Positions 9,701 to 15,919 of a DNA stretch of 64,000 nt are shown here, piece after piece (position 1 is the first letter of the stretch; the number at the start of each line of letters is the position of its first letter). Position numbers and translations under genes: made by a program. This DNA comes from JAWXCB01 sp034440455. GTDB lineage: Bacteria > Bacteroidota > Bacteroidia > Chitinophagales > CAIOSU01. The notes beneath the pieces were generated by a model that worked only from the letters and a program-made list of their open reading frames with translations, was not told the DNA's origin and did no database searches. Location: assembly GCA_034440455.1 (NCBI GenBank), contig JAWXCB010000113.1, forward strand, positions 1 through 64,000, written 5' to 3'.

Positions 9701-11670
9701 CCTGCACCGGATGCGCGGGTACTGATTCAGGCGTACTTGATTTCAGCACTTGCGGCACCGGCAGCTACACCATTTCAGTAACTGAAACAAATGCCAACAG
9801 TTGCACCAGCACAGCCCTTACGCAAGCGGTAACCATCACCACAGGATCACCGCCCGCTTTCAGCGCGCAGCCTTCCAATGCCACTGAATGTACAAATGGC
9901 GACCCCACATTCAGCGTTACGGCAAGCGATGCCACAAGCTACCAGTGGCAGGTATGCACCACCTGCCCCGCTACGCCAAACTGGGCGAATATAGCAGCGG
10001 CAGGCAGCGGTCCGGCATATTCCAATTACAGTTGCGCTGCTTGCAGCACCCTTACCCTTACGGATGTAGTGAGCGGCAACAGCGGCTACCAATACCGCTC
10101 CGTAGTGAGCGGAGCATGCCCGCCAACTGCTACTTCAAATGCGGCTACGCTCACCGTGAATGAAGCGCCTTCTATCTCTGCGCATCCCTCCACACAGTCC
10201 AAGTGTACGAGTGAAAACGTAACCTTCAGCGTAACCGCCAGTGGCACACCCACGCCCACTTATCAGTGGAGAAAGGGCGGCTCAAACATTAGCGGAGCTA
10301 CCTCAAGCAGCTACACCATTACTGGTGTGGTGAGCGGTGATGCAGGAAGCTTTGATGTGGTGGTGACGAATACCTGCGGAAACGTGACGAGTAATGCAGC
10401 TACTTTGACTATCAATGTAAGTTCAACTAACCCCACAAGCGTAACGGTGAAGTCCACCTATTGCATAGGTGCTTCGGGCAGCAAGTCAACCGTGCTCACG
10501 GTGAATGGCGGCTCGCTCGGCTCGGCTGCAAAATGGCAATGGTATAAAGGCGCAACTTGTTGTGGCACAGCAGTGGCTACGGGCGACACCACTTCTGATT
10601 CAGGCACGGCAACAATCACGCTTAGTTCATCTGCTCCTGACGCAATCTACCATGTTCGCGCAGAGGGAAGTTGTAACACGACTTCGAGCGTAGCAACATC
10701 AGCCGCTTTAAGAAACACAACTGTAAGCAGCGCTGCCGTGACGCATAATGATGCATATTGGGATTTAAGAGCGCATAGAACAGTGAATGCGCTTGAAATA
10801 AGAACAGGCGCATGCTCTTCTGGTACAGATTACACTTTCAATTCAAATAACGTGTATATCAACTCAACTACGATACTTGTTCCTGATATTTCCAACAGCA
10901 CAGTTTCAAGTTCAAGTTTTAGAGGCTACCCAAGTTCAGGTTATGTTGCCCCAAGCAGTACGAGTTTCCAGTTTGACAATACTGATACCATTGATAGTAC
11001 AACTTTAAGCAGCACATATAACGCTACTAAATTGTTTGTGAGCGGAATAATAGGAGGCGGAACTGGAACTACCATGACATATTGTAAAGCATTGTATAAT
11101 GCAAATGGTAATACAGCAGCGACCTGTCCTTTAACAAGCCCGGGAACAAACTGTATTACAATTGACGGTCCGGATTCTACTTTACTCTATCCATCCATTT
11201 CTTCTCCTCTAAATGGAATTTACGTACCGAGTGGAGCTTCTGGTTCATGCTCAGGCGCATCGGGCAGCCCGTATCACGAATTGTACGATGCAGGTGCCTT
11301 GAAAAACTGTGCGGCAAATACCTTCAATGAGTTAGTATCACAACAGCAACTTGCGCCAGAGGCAAGCGCTGATGAAAGTGCCTGTGTTGATGCCTATGGA
11401 AACGGATGGAGAATTCCAACTGATATGGAGGTGGGGCATGGAACGGATTGTAATTTAACCGCACAAGGCTTTAATACTTTAGGCTATAAAGGAAGTGCAA
11501 TTAATATCTGGACATCAACAGCCGCTTACAATGTAAGCGGTTCAGGTGTTGACGCAAGAAGACGTTGGACAGTTAATATTTCAACAGGTTCGTGGGGTTT
11601 TATAAATATTAGTAGTACATCAATTTATAGAGTAAGGTGCGTATATGACCCTGCTTATACTGGAAATTAA
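781..11670 (+). CDS. Giant secreted mosaic protein (Ig/PKD-like, Gly-rich, GGxGYT repeats)
   Basis: A 3629-aa secreted protein, probably a surface adhesin or matrix protein; function not known. A signal peptide (residues 1-24) ends in FAQ. In order I see: a Cys-rich N-terminal part, Ig-like modules (about 180-395), a beta-helix-like start with a YVSSTGTD motif (about 398-557), a Gly-rich stretch (about 566-867), more Ig-like modules, six GGxGYT repeats (about 1537-1750), a STDW...NW segment near 2095, PKD/SprB-like repeats with YTVTVTD motifs (about 2420-2940), Ig-like domains (about 3020-3210), and a C-terminal FISUMP/DUF1566-like region containing GNGWRIPT (about 3484-3629). No T9SS sorting domain is visible at the end, unlike the other large exported proteins here. 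It stands alone, with a likely terminator just downstream. The frame is open throughout and ATG 781 gives the signal peptide directly. Confidence 0.85.
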   Translation: MKRNLPIVLFFFISFFHFKVAFAQEVNVEVQVIAVQRDSYSDCFGCGSPDPTWLISGNTNGSSGIKILTNRQYHNDNSANPNPWNVSAAQIISHTNTDASTITLSLEAFEDNCTCVPLFGCGSSSDYRYESSGCFVGDSKRCINSTAVNFMNDPACTWNEYWTTCGSFSYKVRVYWSWVDAPVVTGPSPVNYALCTGGSAPLSVSVNSRAGQSVGRFYQWQYSTNTDCNTPGTWTNVTATYNSSTPGTGYTTASYTPPQIRGTRLYRAAVTSNCTAVFNSQTTYSNCVRVTYNPMGSPGDLPPPILAGICNQTVLPGSVHTLTTLQPPSPGAVANLISPFYSWAASGGTASGSGASFTWTAPTTQGTYNISVTYKSSCGDFSPSTSCAVTVGSPPCGDYLYVSSTGTDLNNFECSPGNPCRTVSYAINNVLGSRRYIRVSTGTFNEPNIVNMVTGLTIEGKYLVSGGVWSKTNSSTAITTLNFASTGSLELSTVLGNNALCHRVGVKSISDNNWNLIDLNITTQNVPVGQRSGDGRGCSNYALLIDNSSGYNVIRCNIISGNASTGGVGTIGAAGHIGANGLNGGTGGSRDILFGIISSDCNSTANIPGGTGGSGNANVWGGNSGFGGGTGGATCGRSCGSAGNQGLPNPPCVNGGIGTQGGCGGAGTSTGSNCSRGDGSSGQPGAGYDRLIANAAYLTGSGINGGTASASHTTGSYFTPSGQGGQGGHGKSGGGGGGGGASRGENSCSICFCLGNSGNGGSGGGQGAGGGQGGQGGMGGGGSFTIYRTNSTTGTLSNVYLTTAGTCTTGPCAVAAGGAGGAGGDGGPGGSGGAVQDACHGNRGKSGAGGAGGNGAKGGTGQTGALGVSAFVMTDGTASNPSLGAPFTSSPPLTLYSFNQDYCRNSEIQIETQGGVTWAFPGLNIVTDKRDTPAGTASKSCTLTSCNTLGAPISVYTTAANSSYDVTVGGTFYDDALKIGSQLRTLPSINAPSTICDQGTLTLVATGSWGTVQEHDWRIYPGDNLSATVFTSSLASPTTPSLTCASYPCDLTIRYRQREQCCGWSIPVFSKVTIIAPFTRGEVDNTGKAICYNTQANTGIALTTLAGGSGGINYQWYYKAGIDCPVSGSISGWTAIGSNSPSSTSLSSVQVNGLGALTASVTFACWVAPTATVPVCGTADWANNCFVVSVLPDFDAGAVQGLDENFCGGGNPSPVTFSPTPQGSGFTYQWYYNAGDKSNPTASFPTVDPGCPTGTSSSVSGWTAISGATGATYDPPSVNVRVDSSYGVTDALYIGYAAFITPVAVGNLPACGTAQWADSCRVVKETDGNFYPNNLQPNLSLIDRSTNIWTANVCNGFNNGCTSNCFKLTVSPTSGGGPVDVYRVTWQTSTDFSSWTTLQIDSPVTGQKDYIVTSSFTVPTYFRALLLPVDPPCGVEQLTNNYVLVEVLDEFDAGEITGDVSATQCYGYNPPPLTANPTGLFPDGYLGYHNSIYTDFKWESSADGGATWDIVSPYPVNAVLGAVTITSEAVDTIAVTSGGSGYTTPPSVIITDNSTASGAAATVTAVNDTGGITGTNVSPGGTGYTSSGTTVSFTDNTIGSGATATLTVSGGVITAINLTAGGSGYTSSGTIAIISPESFNTPTTTATATATVSAGAVTGDTITNGGAGYTTLLGGPTIQITDTTTGHGATGTATVSAGAVTGITITNAGTGYTTAATIAFSDSLAGTGATATANVSGGAVTSITVTNGGVGYTSGTTVILGSENHSYNKTYNHPDDLTDTTWFRYWVRPTGVSSLDCFGNPTTNDDLVADTIKYDILPVVIPGAITGFTPAAKPQCLNFNPDPLSISPTGALGAYNYQWFTSTDNVNWTPVPLVNSPVYDPGPLTETTYFKVAVDPIGSPDCDIFETTVLEIEIGQSTPAFAGDDADVCSDSYVFSANIPESPGVGTWTLDAGNGTPDDENDANSTVNGLWGSIPTATTVNTFMWEIVTTLCVTTSDFVTITSDRDPDDPNAGVDLYVCDTNAVQLNGNTIAVGAGTWTRLSGSGDIVDPSNPDTWVINLTSGLSQFVWTTSNGVCVDKLDAVNVFTSITPYMTWNGSASTDWNDPVNWGCGNIPGINTIAIIPLVLNFPEIRTRNVGICNSIEVEQQSRLNVMPTAKLGVNKRFVWANAGDDVTLCSNDSTPFIIGNQVVLEQELFADYQWTWTPSGDNIVYTDSVLTPDTIDVLLSIITNKDTTLTYGADTFAIRIRGATITTHPGPNTVVVVNTDTAYVFKDSIYNIITYTDSIVTPAVFVDTSTDSEPVITLHNTSASAITFVLTVTNTTDITDVDVDTMVIYVNRAPVANAGPDHIFCVGSVQLGVAPVAGIDYVWDPSAGLSANNIANPVATPSTTTLYTLEATHPTSLCSSTDQVNVTVASAPSASVNASVSEVCSGASANLTFTMTGVGPWDVTYTTNGGSPATLNNITNSSGNVISTGALTADATYQITSVYDDGASCTNPTGGSALVSVNPVPSVSISVAETSGNTPANNGITCSGDQVELTASGSGGTGTITYDWIAGTSGTNPVKTLFPTATTTYTVVITDAESCKDTASQAITVNGYPSITSTPDVVTICNGASTTINTSVTGGSGSNTYLWSPGSATTASINVNPSAHTGYTVVVTDGGGCTATDNSQVNVNSTPSVSVSANVNPICNGSSAVLTATGSGGSLVYTSYTWSHSLGVGSPKTVSPSSPTTYTVTVTDDNNCTGSNTRTVNVNASPSVSISVVENSGPAPANNGTTCSGDNVALSANVSSGTPSYTYSWSNSIPATAGPHTVSPTSNTTYYVTVTDNNSCTTTGSRVITTLAKPAVVIDVVETSGTTSHDGTICNGYAATTLEAVGSGGAGGFSYVWDNSLAATAGPHTIAPTANTTYNTTVTDANLCTGTISRLITVNALPGAPAWNQTYAAACTGSTAVPYSVTGAGGTYNWSFSNGCITCTGCAGTDSGVLDFSTCGTGSYTISVTETNANSCTSTALTQAVTITTGSPPAFSAQPSNATECTNGDPTFSVTASDATSYQWQVCTTCPATPNWANIAAAGSGPAYSNYSCAACSTLTLTDVVSGNSGYQYRSVVSGACPPTATSNAATLTVNEAPSISAHPSTQSKCTSENVTFSVTASGTPTPTYQWRKGGSNISGATSSSYTITGVVSGDAGSFDVVVTNTCGNVTSNAATLTINVSSTNPTSVTVKSTYCIGASGSKSTVLTVNGGSLGSAAKWQWYKGATCCGTAVATGDTTSDSGTATITLSSSAPDAIYHVRAEGSCNTTSSVATSAALRNTTVSSAAVTHNDAYWDLRAHRTVNALEIRTGACSSGTDYTFNSNNVYINSTTILVPDISNSTVSSSSFRGYPSSGYVAPSSTSFQFDNTDTIDSTTLSSTYNATKLFVSGIIGGGTGTTMTYCKALYNANGNTAATCPLTSPGTNCITIDGPDSTLLYPSISSPLNGIYVPSGASGSCSGASGSPYHELYDAGALKNCAANTFNELVSQQQLAPEASADESACVDAYGNGWRIPTDMEVGHGTDCNLTAQGFNTLGYKGSAINIWTSTAAYNVSGSGVDARRRWTVNISTGSWGFINISSTSIYRVRCVYDPAYTGN
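2476..3380 (+). repeat. Glycine-rich low-complexity segment inside the giant gene
   Basis: About 300 codons translate to GGxGG-type sequence resembling PE_PGRS or collagen-like spacers, with scattered Cys residues. At DNA level it is a run of GGTGGC/GGCGGA-like triplets, most compact at 2941-3125 and 3225-3375. It follows the beta-helix-like start and probably forms a rigid or sheet-like spacer; that role is inferred only from composition. Confidence 0.7.
5389..6060 (+). repeat. Six GGxGYT tandem repeats (about 42 aa each)
   Basis: The motif (G/A)G(S/T/A/V)GYT recurs six times at 120-132 nt spacing, followed each time by a short strand, a GxGATATA-like stretch, and GAVTxITVTN before the next motif. 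Copies have diverged at the DNA level, so this is an old expansion rather than recent slippage. Similar GSGYT repeats are known from phage tail-fibre-like and cyanobacterial or metagenomic surface proteins; a beta-roll fold is plausible but inferred. Confidence 0.75.
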
Positions 11671-11692
11671 TCTAAGATTCATTATCGAAGTC

Positions 11693-11730
11693 ACCCAAAG
11701 GGCGCCCTCACCGGTGCCCTTTGTGTTTTT
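11693..11730 (+). terminator. Likely Rho-independent terminator after the giant gene
   Basis: CAAAGGGC at 11696-11703 pairs with GCCCTTTG at 11716-11723 around a 12-nt loop, followed by TGTTTTT. It lies 23 bp after the stop codon of the giant gene, in the right place and orientation. Confidence 0.55.
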
Positions 11731-12270
11731 AGCCTTTTCATCCAAAAAGTGCGCACGGAATGAACTCCGGTGCGCGCGGCATCAAGACAAGAACAAGCAT
11801 CATTTTTTCAGTGGCGGGTGGGAGATAAAGCATGCCGCCCTTCCTTTCCTTTATGCCGCTCATCTCCCTGTCGCCCCCGCCCGGGATTGAGAAGATGGCG
11901 AGCATATTTTTTATTTTCCCGCCCGTTTTATTTTCAATGCTGCCCGCCCTTTGTTTACTTCCAGGCGTATTTCGCCCGTTTTTTCCTGCCTTTATTCAGC
12001 ACCACATCGCGCAATATCGAGTGCTGCCAAAAATGAGTAACACATTGATTATCAATGCTTTTTATCAAAACACTATACGTGTAAACACGTAAGCAATTTT
12101 ACGTAATACCTCTTTTTTTAAAGAATCTTTCTTATTTAGTGAAACATCTGCTTTCCGGCTTTCGTACAAAACCGAAATCCTTGCATCAAGATGCTGATGC
12201 AAGGAGCGAAAAGGTTTCTATTGTATAACCCCCAAAGCCCAAAATAAACAACGGCTGCGGGATTAAAAAA
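11731..12270. other. Intergenic region without a supported gene
   Basis: Three overlapping short frames exist here, but none has a recognisable product, signal peptide or plausible start. Sequence alternates CG-rich patches (about 11750-11910) with AT-rich ones (about 12030-12130). The downstream part must contain the promoter for the FnIII gene; I see no clear TAnnTTTG motif. Confidence 0.4.
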
Positions 12271-12276
12271 AGGAGG
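12271..12276 (+). promoter_or_regulatory. Canonical Shine-Dalgarno site
   Basis: AGGAGG stands 5 nt before the ATG at 12282, close to the ideal anti-SD match. Bacteroidota mostly initiate without SD sequences and other starts in this window lack one, so this gene may be efficiently translated or have an unusual origin. Confidence 0.7.
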
Positions 12277-12281
12277 ACAAA

Positions 12282-12905
12282 ATGATTAGCAGACCAATTT
12301 TAGGATTTAAAGAAAAATCGCCTTCGGAACTTGCTTCCTATGGGCAAAATGTGGTAAACCTGATGTCAACGTATCCTGCGTTTGCCACCACCCCCGTGCC
12401 CTATTCTGAGGTGCAACTGGCGATAAACCGTCTTTTGACGGCAATTGCCGATGCGCTGAATGGCGGGCATTTAAGGGTGATGGAGAAGAAGTTGCGCGTA
12501 GCGGAATTGGAAAGCTACCTGCGCACGCTCGCAGCCTTTGTGCAAGTGGTTGCAAAAGGCAATGCCGAAATGATTTCCGAGGCAGGCTTTGAAGCTACGG
12601 AACATTATGGTCCGGTAGGTCCGCTGGGACAGGTGGAAGGAATGGAAATTTCTTACCTGCCCGGTCGCTCAGGCGAGTTGGAAATAAATTTCAAAAAGTT
12701 GAAAGGCGCAGGGAGCTATAATATCCAGGTGCTGGATAACAGCAACCAGCAAGCTCCCGAATGGCGCACCGTGCTGAGCACGTTAAAGAGCCATACCGTG
12801 TTGAGCGGGTTAACTCCGGGAGTGACGTATCAAATACGCACGGTAGGAGTAGGCGCAGATGGCGAGGGTGCAGCATCGCCCGCTATCAGCATCATGGCGA
12901 TATAA
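12282..12905 (+). CDS. Fibronectin type III domain protein
   Basis: A 207-aa protein without a signal peptide. The N-terminal half (about residues 1-115) is helical and matches in outline a Bacteroidota family in which a short helical region precedes one FnIII domain. The C-terminal half (about 118-207) has FnIII hallmarks: GELEINFKKLKGAGSYNIQV, a W in the strand after it, LSGLTPGVTYQIRTVGVGAD and GEGAASPAISI. Function is unknown. The start is fixed by a strong Shine-Dalgarno sequence. It is transcribed alone and ends just before a strong hairpin terminator. The family assignment rests on sequence pattern; cytoplasmic location is inferred from the absence of an export signal. Confidence 0.8.
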   Translation: MISRPILGFKEKSPSELASYGQNVVNLMSTYPAFATTPVPYSEVQLAINRLLTAIADALNGGHLRVMEKKLRVAELESYLRTLAAFVQVVAKGNAEMISEAGFEATEHYGPVGPLGQVEGMEISYLPGRSGELEINFKKLKGAGSYNIQVLDNSNQQAPEWRTVLSTLKSHTVLSGLTPGVTYQIRTVGVGADGEGAASPAISIMAI

Positions 12906-12951
12906 GGCTGATGCCGCTGAACAAGAGCGATGCATCTGTCGCTCAAAGAAT

Positions 12952-12990
12952 AAAATCCCTCTCCGCTGACGCGGAGGGGGATTTTTTTTT
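12952..12990 (+). terminator. Strong Rho-independent terminator
   Basis: CCCTCTCCGC (12957-12966), loop TGAC, and GCGGAGGGGG (12971-12980) form a 10-bp stem with one G-T pair, followed by ATTTTTTTTT. A second hairpin, GAGCGA/TCGCTC, lies just upstream at about 12925-12944. Both are within 90 bp of the FnIII stop codon. Confidence 0.85.
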
Positions 12991-13086
12991 GAAAGCACCG
13001 TTTCTGGCGCAAGTCTGTAGCCAAGCCCTCTGCGGAGGCGACTCATGCCAGTCATAGGGGAGTAACAATTTTGCCGAGTTTAGCCA

Positions 13087-13157
13087 ACTGCCACAATGTG
13101 CTGATTAGTTGCCACAGAGCGCTGATTAGTTGCCACAGGGCGCTGATTAGTTGCCAC
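13087..13157. repeat. 21-bp tandem repeats, left of the RAYT element
   Basis: Three full 21-nt units (13087-13107, 13108-13128, 13129-13149), each beginning with a variant of GTTGCCAC and ending in CTGATTA, run into a fourth partial unit. That GTTGCCAC merges directly into the terminal hairpin of the transposase element. The same core in the opposite orientation is repeated on the other side of the element. Confidence 0.85.
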
Positions 13158-13733
13158 GCCCTTCAGGGCGTGGATAACAATCCGCTAAAAAAAACCATGC
13201 CGGGCTTTAGCCCTTTACTCATTCATAAAATGATACTTACTCATAAACGCGTCATCTTCCTGCTGAAAGGTTTTCTCTTTATGCTCCTCCTCCTGATTCC
13301 TGATAGAAGCATTCACCGCATTGAAATGCGAATCGCTTACAGAAACAGCAAAATATTCATCCTGCCAGCCGAACTTCTCTTTCCATTTCAGATTTTTATT
13401 CGCCCAAAATGAAGATTCTCCTTTGAGCAGATTCATGAGTGTTGCCATGTTTTGTTCAGGCGAAAGGGAAAGCAGGCAATGCAGATGGTCCACAAACCCG
13501 TTCACATTCAGCAGGTGAATGTTTTTCAAAGTCGCATATTCCCTGATATGCACACACAGGGCATTTTTGTTTTCGATGCTCATCAGGGGTTTCCTGTCTT
13601 TGGTTGCCCACACTGCATGAATGAGGATTTTTGTGAAGGGCATTTTTATTTAATTCTAAGATACAGAAAAGGGCTGAAGCCCTGTGAAATTCTGAGTGGC
13701 TTTTTTTATCCACGCCCTAAAGGGCGTGGCAAC
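13150..13733. mobile_element. REP/RAYT element with inverted double hairpins
   Basis: The left end carries hairpin CCACGCCCTTCAGGGCGTGG (13154-13173) followed by GGGCTTTAGCCC (13202-13213). The right end carries GGGCTGAAGCCC (13671-13682) and CCACGCCCTAAAGGGCGTGG (13710-13729). The two ends are mirror images over about 60 bp, including outer GTTGC/GCAAC. One transposase-like gene lies between them on the minus strand. This is the organisation of REP-associated tyrosine transposase (RAYT) loci with flanking inverted REPs. No obvious target-site duplication was seen. Confidence 0.85.
13215..13643 (-). CDS. RAYT / IS200-like Y1 transposase, catalytic Tyr replaced by Ser
   Basis: A 142-aa Y1_Tnp (HUH single-strand transposase) family protein. 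The metal-binding HUH motif is present as VDHLH (His53, His55), and the family signatures GWQDEYFAVSVS and SIRNQEEEH are recognisable. In the family the helix reads V..YI.NQ, with Tyr as the DNA-attacking nucleophile; here it reads VNASIRNQ, with Ser113 (codon TCT, 13305-13307), one base from the Tyr codon TAT. Unless another Tyr substitutes, the protein should bind but not cleave hairpin DNA. Length is near normal and the frame intact. It lies between inverted hairpins and ends 2 bp from the left inner hairpin. Confidence 0.85.
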   Translation of the reverse strand: MPFTKILIHAVWATKDRKPLMSIENKNALCVHIREYATLKNIHLLNVNGFVDHLHCLLSLSPEQNMATLMNLLKGESSFWANKNLKWKEKFGWQDEYFAVSVSDSHFNAVNASIRNQEEEHKEKTFQQEDDAFMSKYHFMNE

Positions 13734-13831
13734 TATTCCACCCGCAAGCTGCAACTATCAGCCTGCAAGTGGCAATTAGTCCGCCCGCGAGCGGCAACTA
13801 TCCCAGCAACAGCGCCAATTATCCCGCCCGA
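13726..13831. repeat. 20-22-bp tandem repeats, right of the RAYT element
   Basis: Five units start at 13726, 13748, 13769, 13791 and 13812, each with a GGCAACTAT/GGCAATTA-type core and a CCCGC-AA tail. They are the reverse complement of the left-flank repeat core and more diverged. The first unit overlaps the end of the element's outer hairpin. The array runs to within 70 bp of the likely lptF/G start. Confidence 0.75.
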
Positions 13832-13900
13832 GCCATACACCATTTCCCGCAGTTTTTACGTTTCTTTGTCCTCAATCGCAAACCGATTCAGCATCCCTCC

Positions 13901-14986
13901 GTGCCTTTCTTCACCACCATTGACCGCTACATCATCCGCAAGTTTTTGCTCACGTTCTTTCTTTCCATTTTTCTGTTTTCATTTATCGCTGTTGTAATTG
14001 ACCTCACAGAAAAGGTGGATGATTTCATTGAGAAGTCAGTGCCCCTCAGCGAAGTGGTGTTTGGCTTTTACTTCAACTTTCTGCCTTACATTGACGCGCT
14101 GCTCAGTCCGCTGTTCATCTTCATCAGCGTTATTTTTTTTACTTCGCGCATGGCATACCGCTCGGAGATTGTGGCGCTGCTTGCCAGCGGCATCAGCTTT
14201 TACCGCGTGTTGGTTCCTTACCTCATCTCCGCCACGCTGCTTGCGGGGCTGCTGCTCTATGCCAACCATTTCCTTGTGCCCAACACCAACAAGAAGCGGC
14301 TCGCGTTTGAATACGCGTATATTGATAATCCCTACCGCAACCTCGACCGCAATATGTATTTGCAGATAGATAAAGACAAATTCGTGTATATGGAAAACTT
14401 TCAACCCCGCGACAATGCGGGCTATAAGTTTTCCTATGAAATCATCAGCGAAGGAAAGCTGCAATACAAACTACGCGCTGATAAAATCGAATGGCGCGAA
14501 GCGAAAAATCTGTGGCAGATGCGCAATTACTTCATTTGCGAATACAAAGAGTTTGGCGAAACGATAAGGAAAGGCGCATCGCTTGATACGATGCTTGGTT
14601 TTGAGCCGGGCGATTTTTTTCAGCGCGTGAATGTGAAAGAAGAAATGAACACGCCCGCGTTGATGCGGCAAATTGAAACAATGCAAAAACGCGGAGCGGA
14701 AAACATTTCGTTCTATCTTATCGAACTCTATCGCAGAACGGCAGATGCATTCACGGTGTTTATCCTCGTGATTATCGGGGTTGCGCTTTCCTCGCGCAAG
14801 GTGCGGGGAGGCTCCGGCTTGCACATCGCCATGGGCATCGCGCTCAGCGCCTCGTTCATCATCTTCGCCCGCTTCTCCACCACGTTTGCCACCAATGGCA
14901 ACCTCTCGCCCTTTGTCAGCGTGTGGATTCCCAACGTCATCTTCGGAGCGCTTGCGGTGTGGCTGCTGCGCAGAGCGCCAAAGTAG
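13901..14986 (+). CDS. LptF/LptG-family permease
   Basis: Inner-membrane permease of the LPS transport ABC machinery (YjgP/YjgQ family), which extracts LPS with LptB and passes it to LptC/LptA. From GTG 13901 the product is 361 aa, the usual length. TTIDRYIIRKF is followed by a first membrane helix (FLLTFFLSIFLFSFIAVVI), two more helices (around FYFNFLPYIDALLSPLFIF and VLVPYLISATLLAGLLL), a periplasmic beta domain, and three C-terminal helices ending in AVWLLRRAPK. The frame is open upstream to GTG 13769, but that extension is translated tandem repeat and intergenic DNA, so I prefer 13901; no SD decides it. Which of the F/G paralogues it is cannot be told. Other Lpt genes lie far away at 48-55 kb. 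Confidence 0.85.
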   Translation: MPFFTTIDRYIIRKFLLTFFLSIFLFSFIAVVIDLTEKVDDFIEKSVPLSEVVFGFYFNFLPYIDALLSPLFIFISVIFFTSRMAYRSEIVALLASGISFYRVLVPYLISATLLAGLLLYANHFLVPNTNKKRLAFEYAYIDNPYRNLDRNMYLQIDKDKFVYMENFQPRDNAGYKFSYEIISEGKLQYKLRADKIEWREAKNLWQMRNYFICEYKEFGETIRKGASLDTMLGFEPGDFFQRVNVKEEMNTPALMRQIETMQKRGAENISFYLIELYRRTADAFTVFILVIIGVALSSRKVRGGSGLHIAMGIALSASFIIFARFSTTFATNGNLSPFVSVWIPNVIFGALAVWLLRRAPK

Positions 14987-15024
14987 GGTAGGGGTGTGAA
15001 GGGTAGTGGCAGTGAAATAGTGTT

Positions 15025-15056
15025 ATGGCGGACTTGTTTCGCCATCCCCCTTTTTT
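15025..15056 (+). terminator. Possible terminator after the LptF/G gene
   Basis: ATGGCG (15025-15030) pairs with CGCCAT (15040-15045), followed by CCCCC and six Ts. The stem is only 6 bp with a 9-nt loop, so the call is tentative. Confidence 0.35.
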
Positions 15057-15135
15057 GGAATTACGAATTAAAGAACACTATCCATCCCTCCCGAATCATC
15101 GCATTAACGAATTATCAAATCACCGAATCAGCACA

Positions 15136-15873
15136 TCATTTCTGGTAGCCAAACACCTTCTTCAGCAAATCAGTAACACGCGCCCCCGGATTCTCCCTGA
15201 TTTTCTGTTCTTCTTTTGCTACGAGAAAAAACAAGCCGTCAATGGCTTTCTTCGTGGTGTAATCTTTTAGATCAGGATTCATCTTTTGCACCAATGGAAT
15301 CTTATTATAAGCATTGATAACGGGTTCCCAGTATTTGGTAAGCTGCACCTTGTCAATGGCGCGTTCCACCACCGGCTTGAATTTCACATACAACTGCGCG
15401 GAGGTTTTATCTTTCAGATAATCAGTGGCTGCGCGATTGTTTCCCCGCAGAATCGTCCACCCGTCCTGAATGGTCATTTGCTTCACCGCATCCATGAAGA
15501 TGGGCGCAGCTTCTTTTGCGGCTTCTTCGGCAGCGCGGTTCATGGTGCGCACAAAGTCATCCACCGGCTTTCCCAGCCCCAGCGCGCGCACTTTATCTTC
15601 CACCGCCTTCGCCTCTGGCGGAAAGGGAATAAAAATGGCGGGGTTCTTATAGTAGCCGTCAATCTTTGAGGCAAGCCCGCCCGCATTCTTTGAGCCGAGT
15701 GAAAGCGCCTCCTTCAATCCCGAAATCACTTCCGTGTTCGTAGGCTTCGCGCTGCCAGTGAGTACTTTACCTGCGTCTTCAATTGTTTTGGGCAGATTGA
15801 ACTGCGCACTGCACGATGCGGTAGTGATAAGGATGAAGGAAAGCAGTAAAAGCGCAGGGTAATTGGTTTTCAT
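15136..15873 (-). CDS. DUF4197 family lipoprotein
   Basis: A 245-aa exported protein. An N-terminal signal ends in a lipobox-like TASC, so Cys21 should be lipidated. The rest matches the DUF4197 pattern: ...GLKEALSLGSKNA near the start, a central AAKEAAPIFMDAVKQMTIQDG, then GNNRAATDYLKDKT and a C-terminal TTKKAIDGLFFLVAKEE. The family is widespread in Gram-negative bacteria and has no assigned biochemical role. It converges on the LptF/G gene. The ATG start gives the lipoprotein signal directly. Confidence 0.85.
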   Translation of the reverse strand: MKTNYPALLLLSFILITTASCSAQFNLPKTIEDAGKVLTGSAKPTNTEVISGLKEALSLGSKNAGGLASKIDGYYKNPAIFIPFPPEAKAVEDKVRALGLGKPVDDFVRTMNRAAEEAAKEAAPIFMDAVKQMTIQDGWTILRGNNRAATDYLKDKTSAQLYVKFKPVVERAIDKVQLTKYWEPVINAYNKIPLVQKMNPDLKDYTTKKAIDGLFFLVAKEEQKIRENPGARVTDLLKKVFGYQK

Positions 15874-15919
15874 AATGAGCTAATTTTTGGTGAATTTAAC
15901 GCAGTCTTTCAAAAGGGCG

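Noticed and set aside
13087..13831. CRISPR array
   Set aside because: Repeats of 20-22 bp are directly adjacent without spacers and no cas gene is present; the hairpins and transposase show a REP/RAYT locus.
13452..13997. 181-codon plus-strand frame across the transposase right end
   Set aside because: It overlaps the transposase on the opposite strand, the hairpins, the repeats and the start of LptF/G in another frame; no domain is visible.
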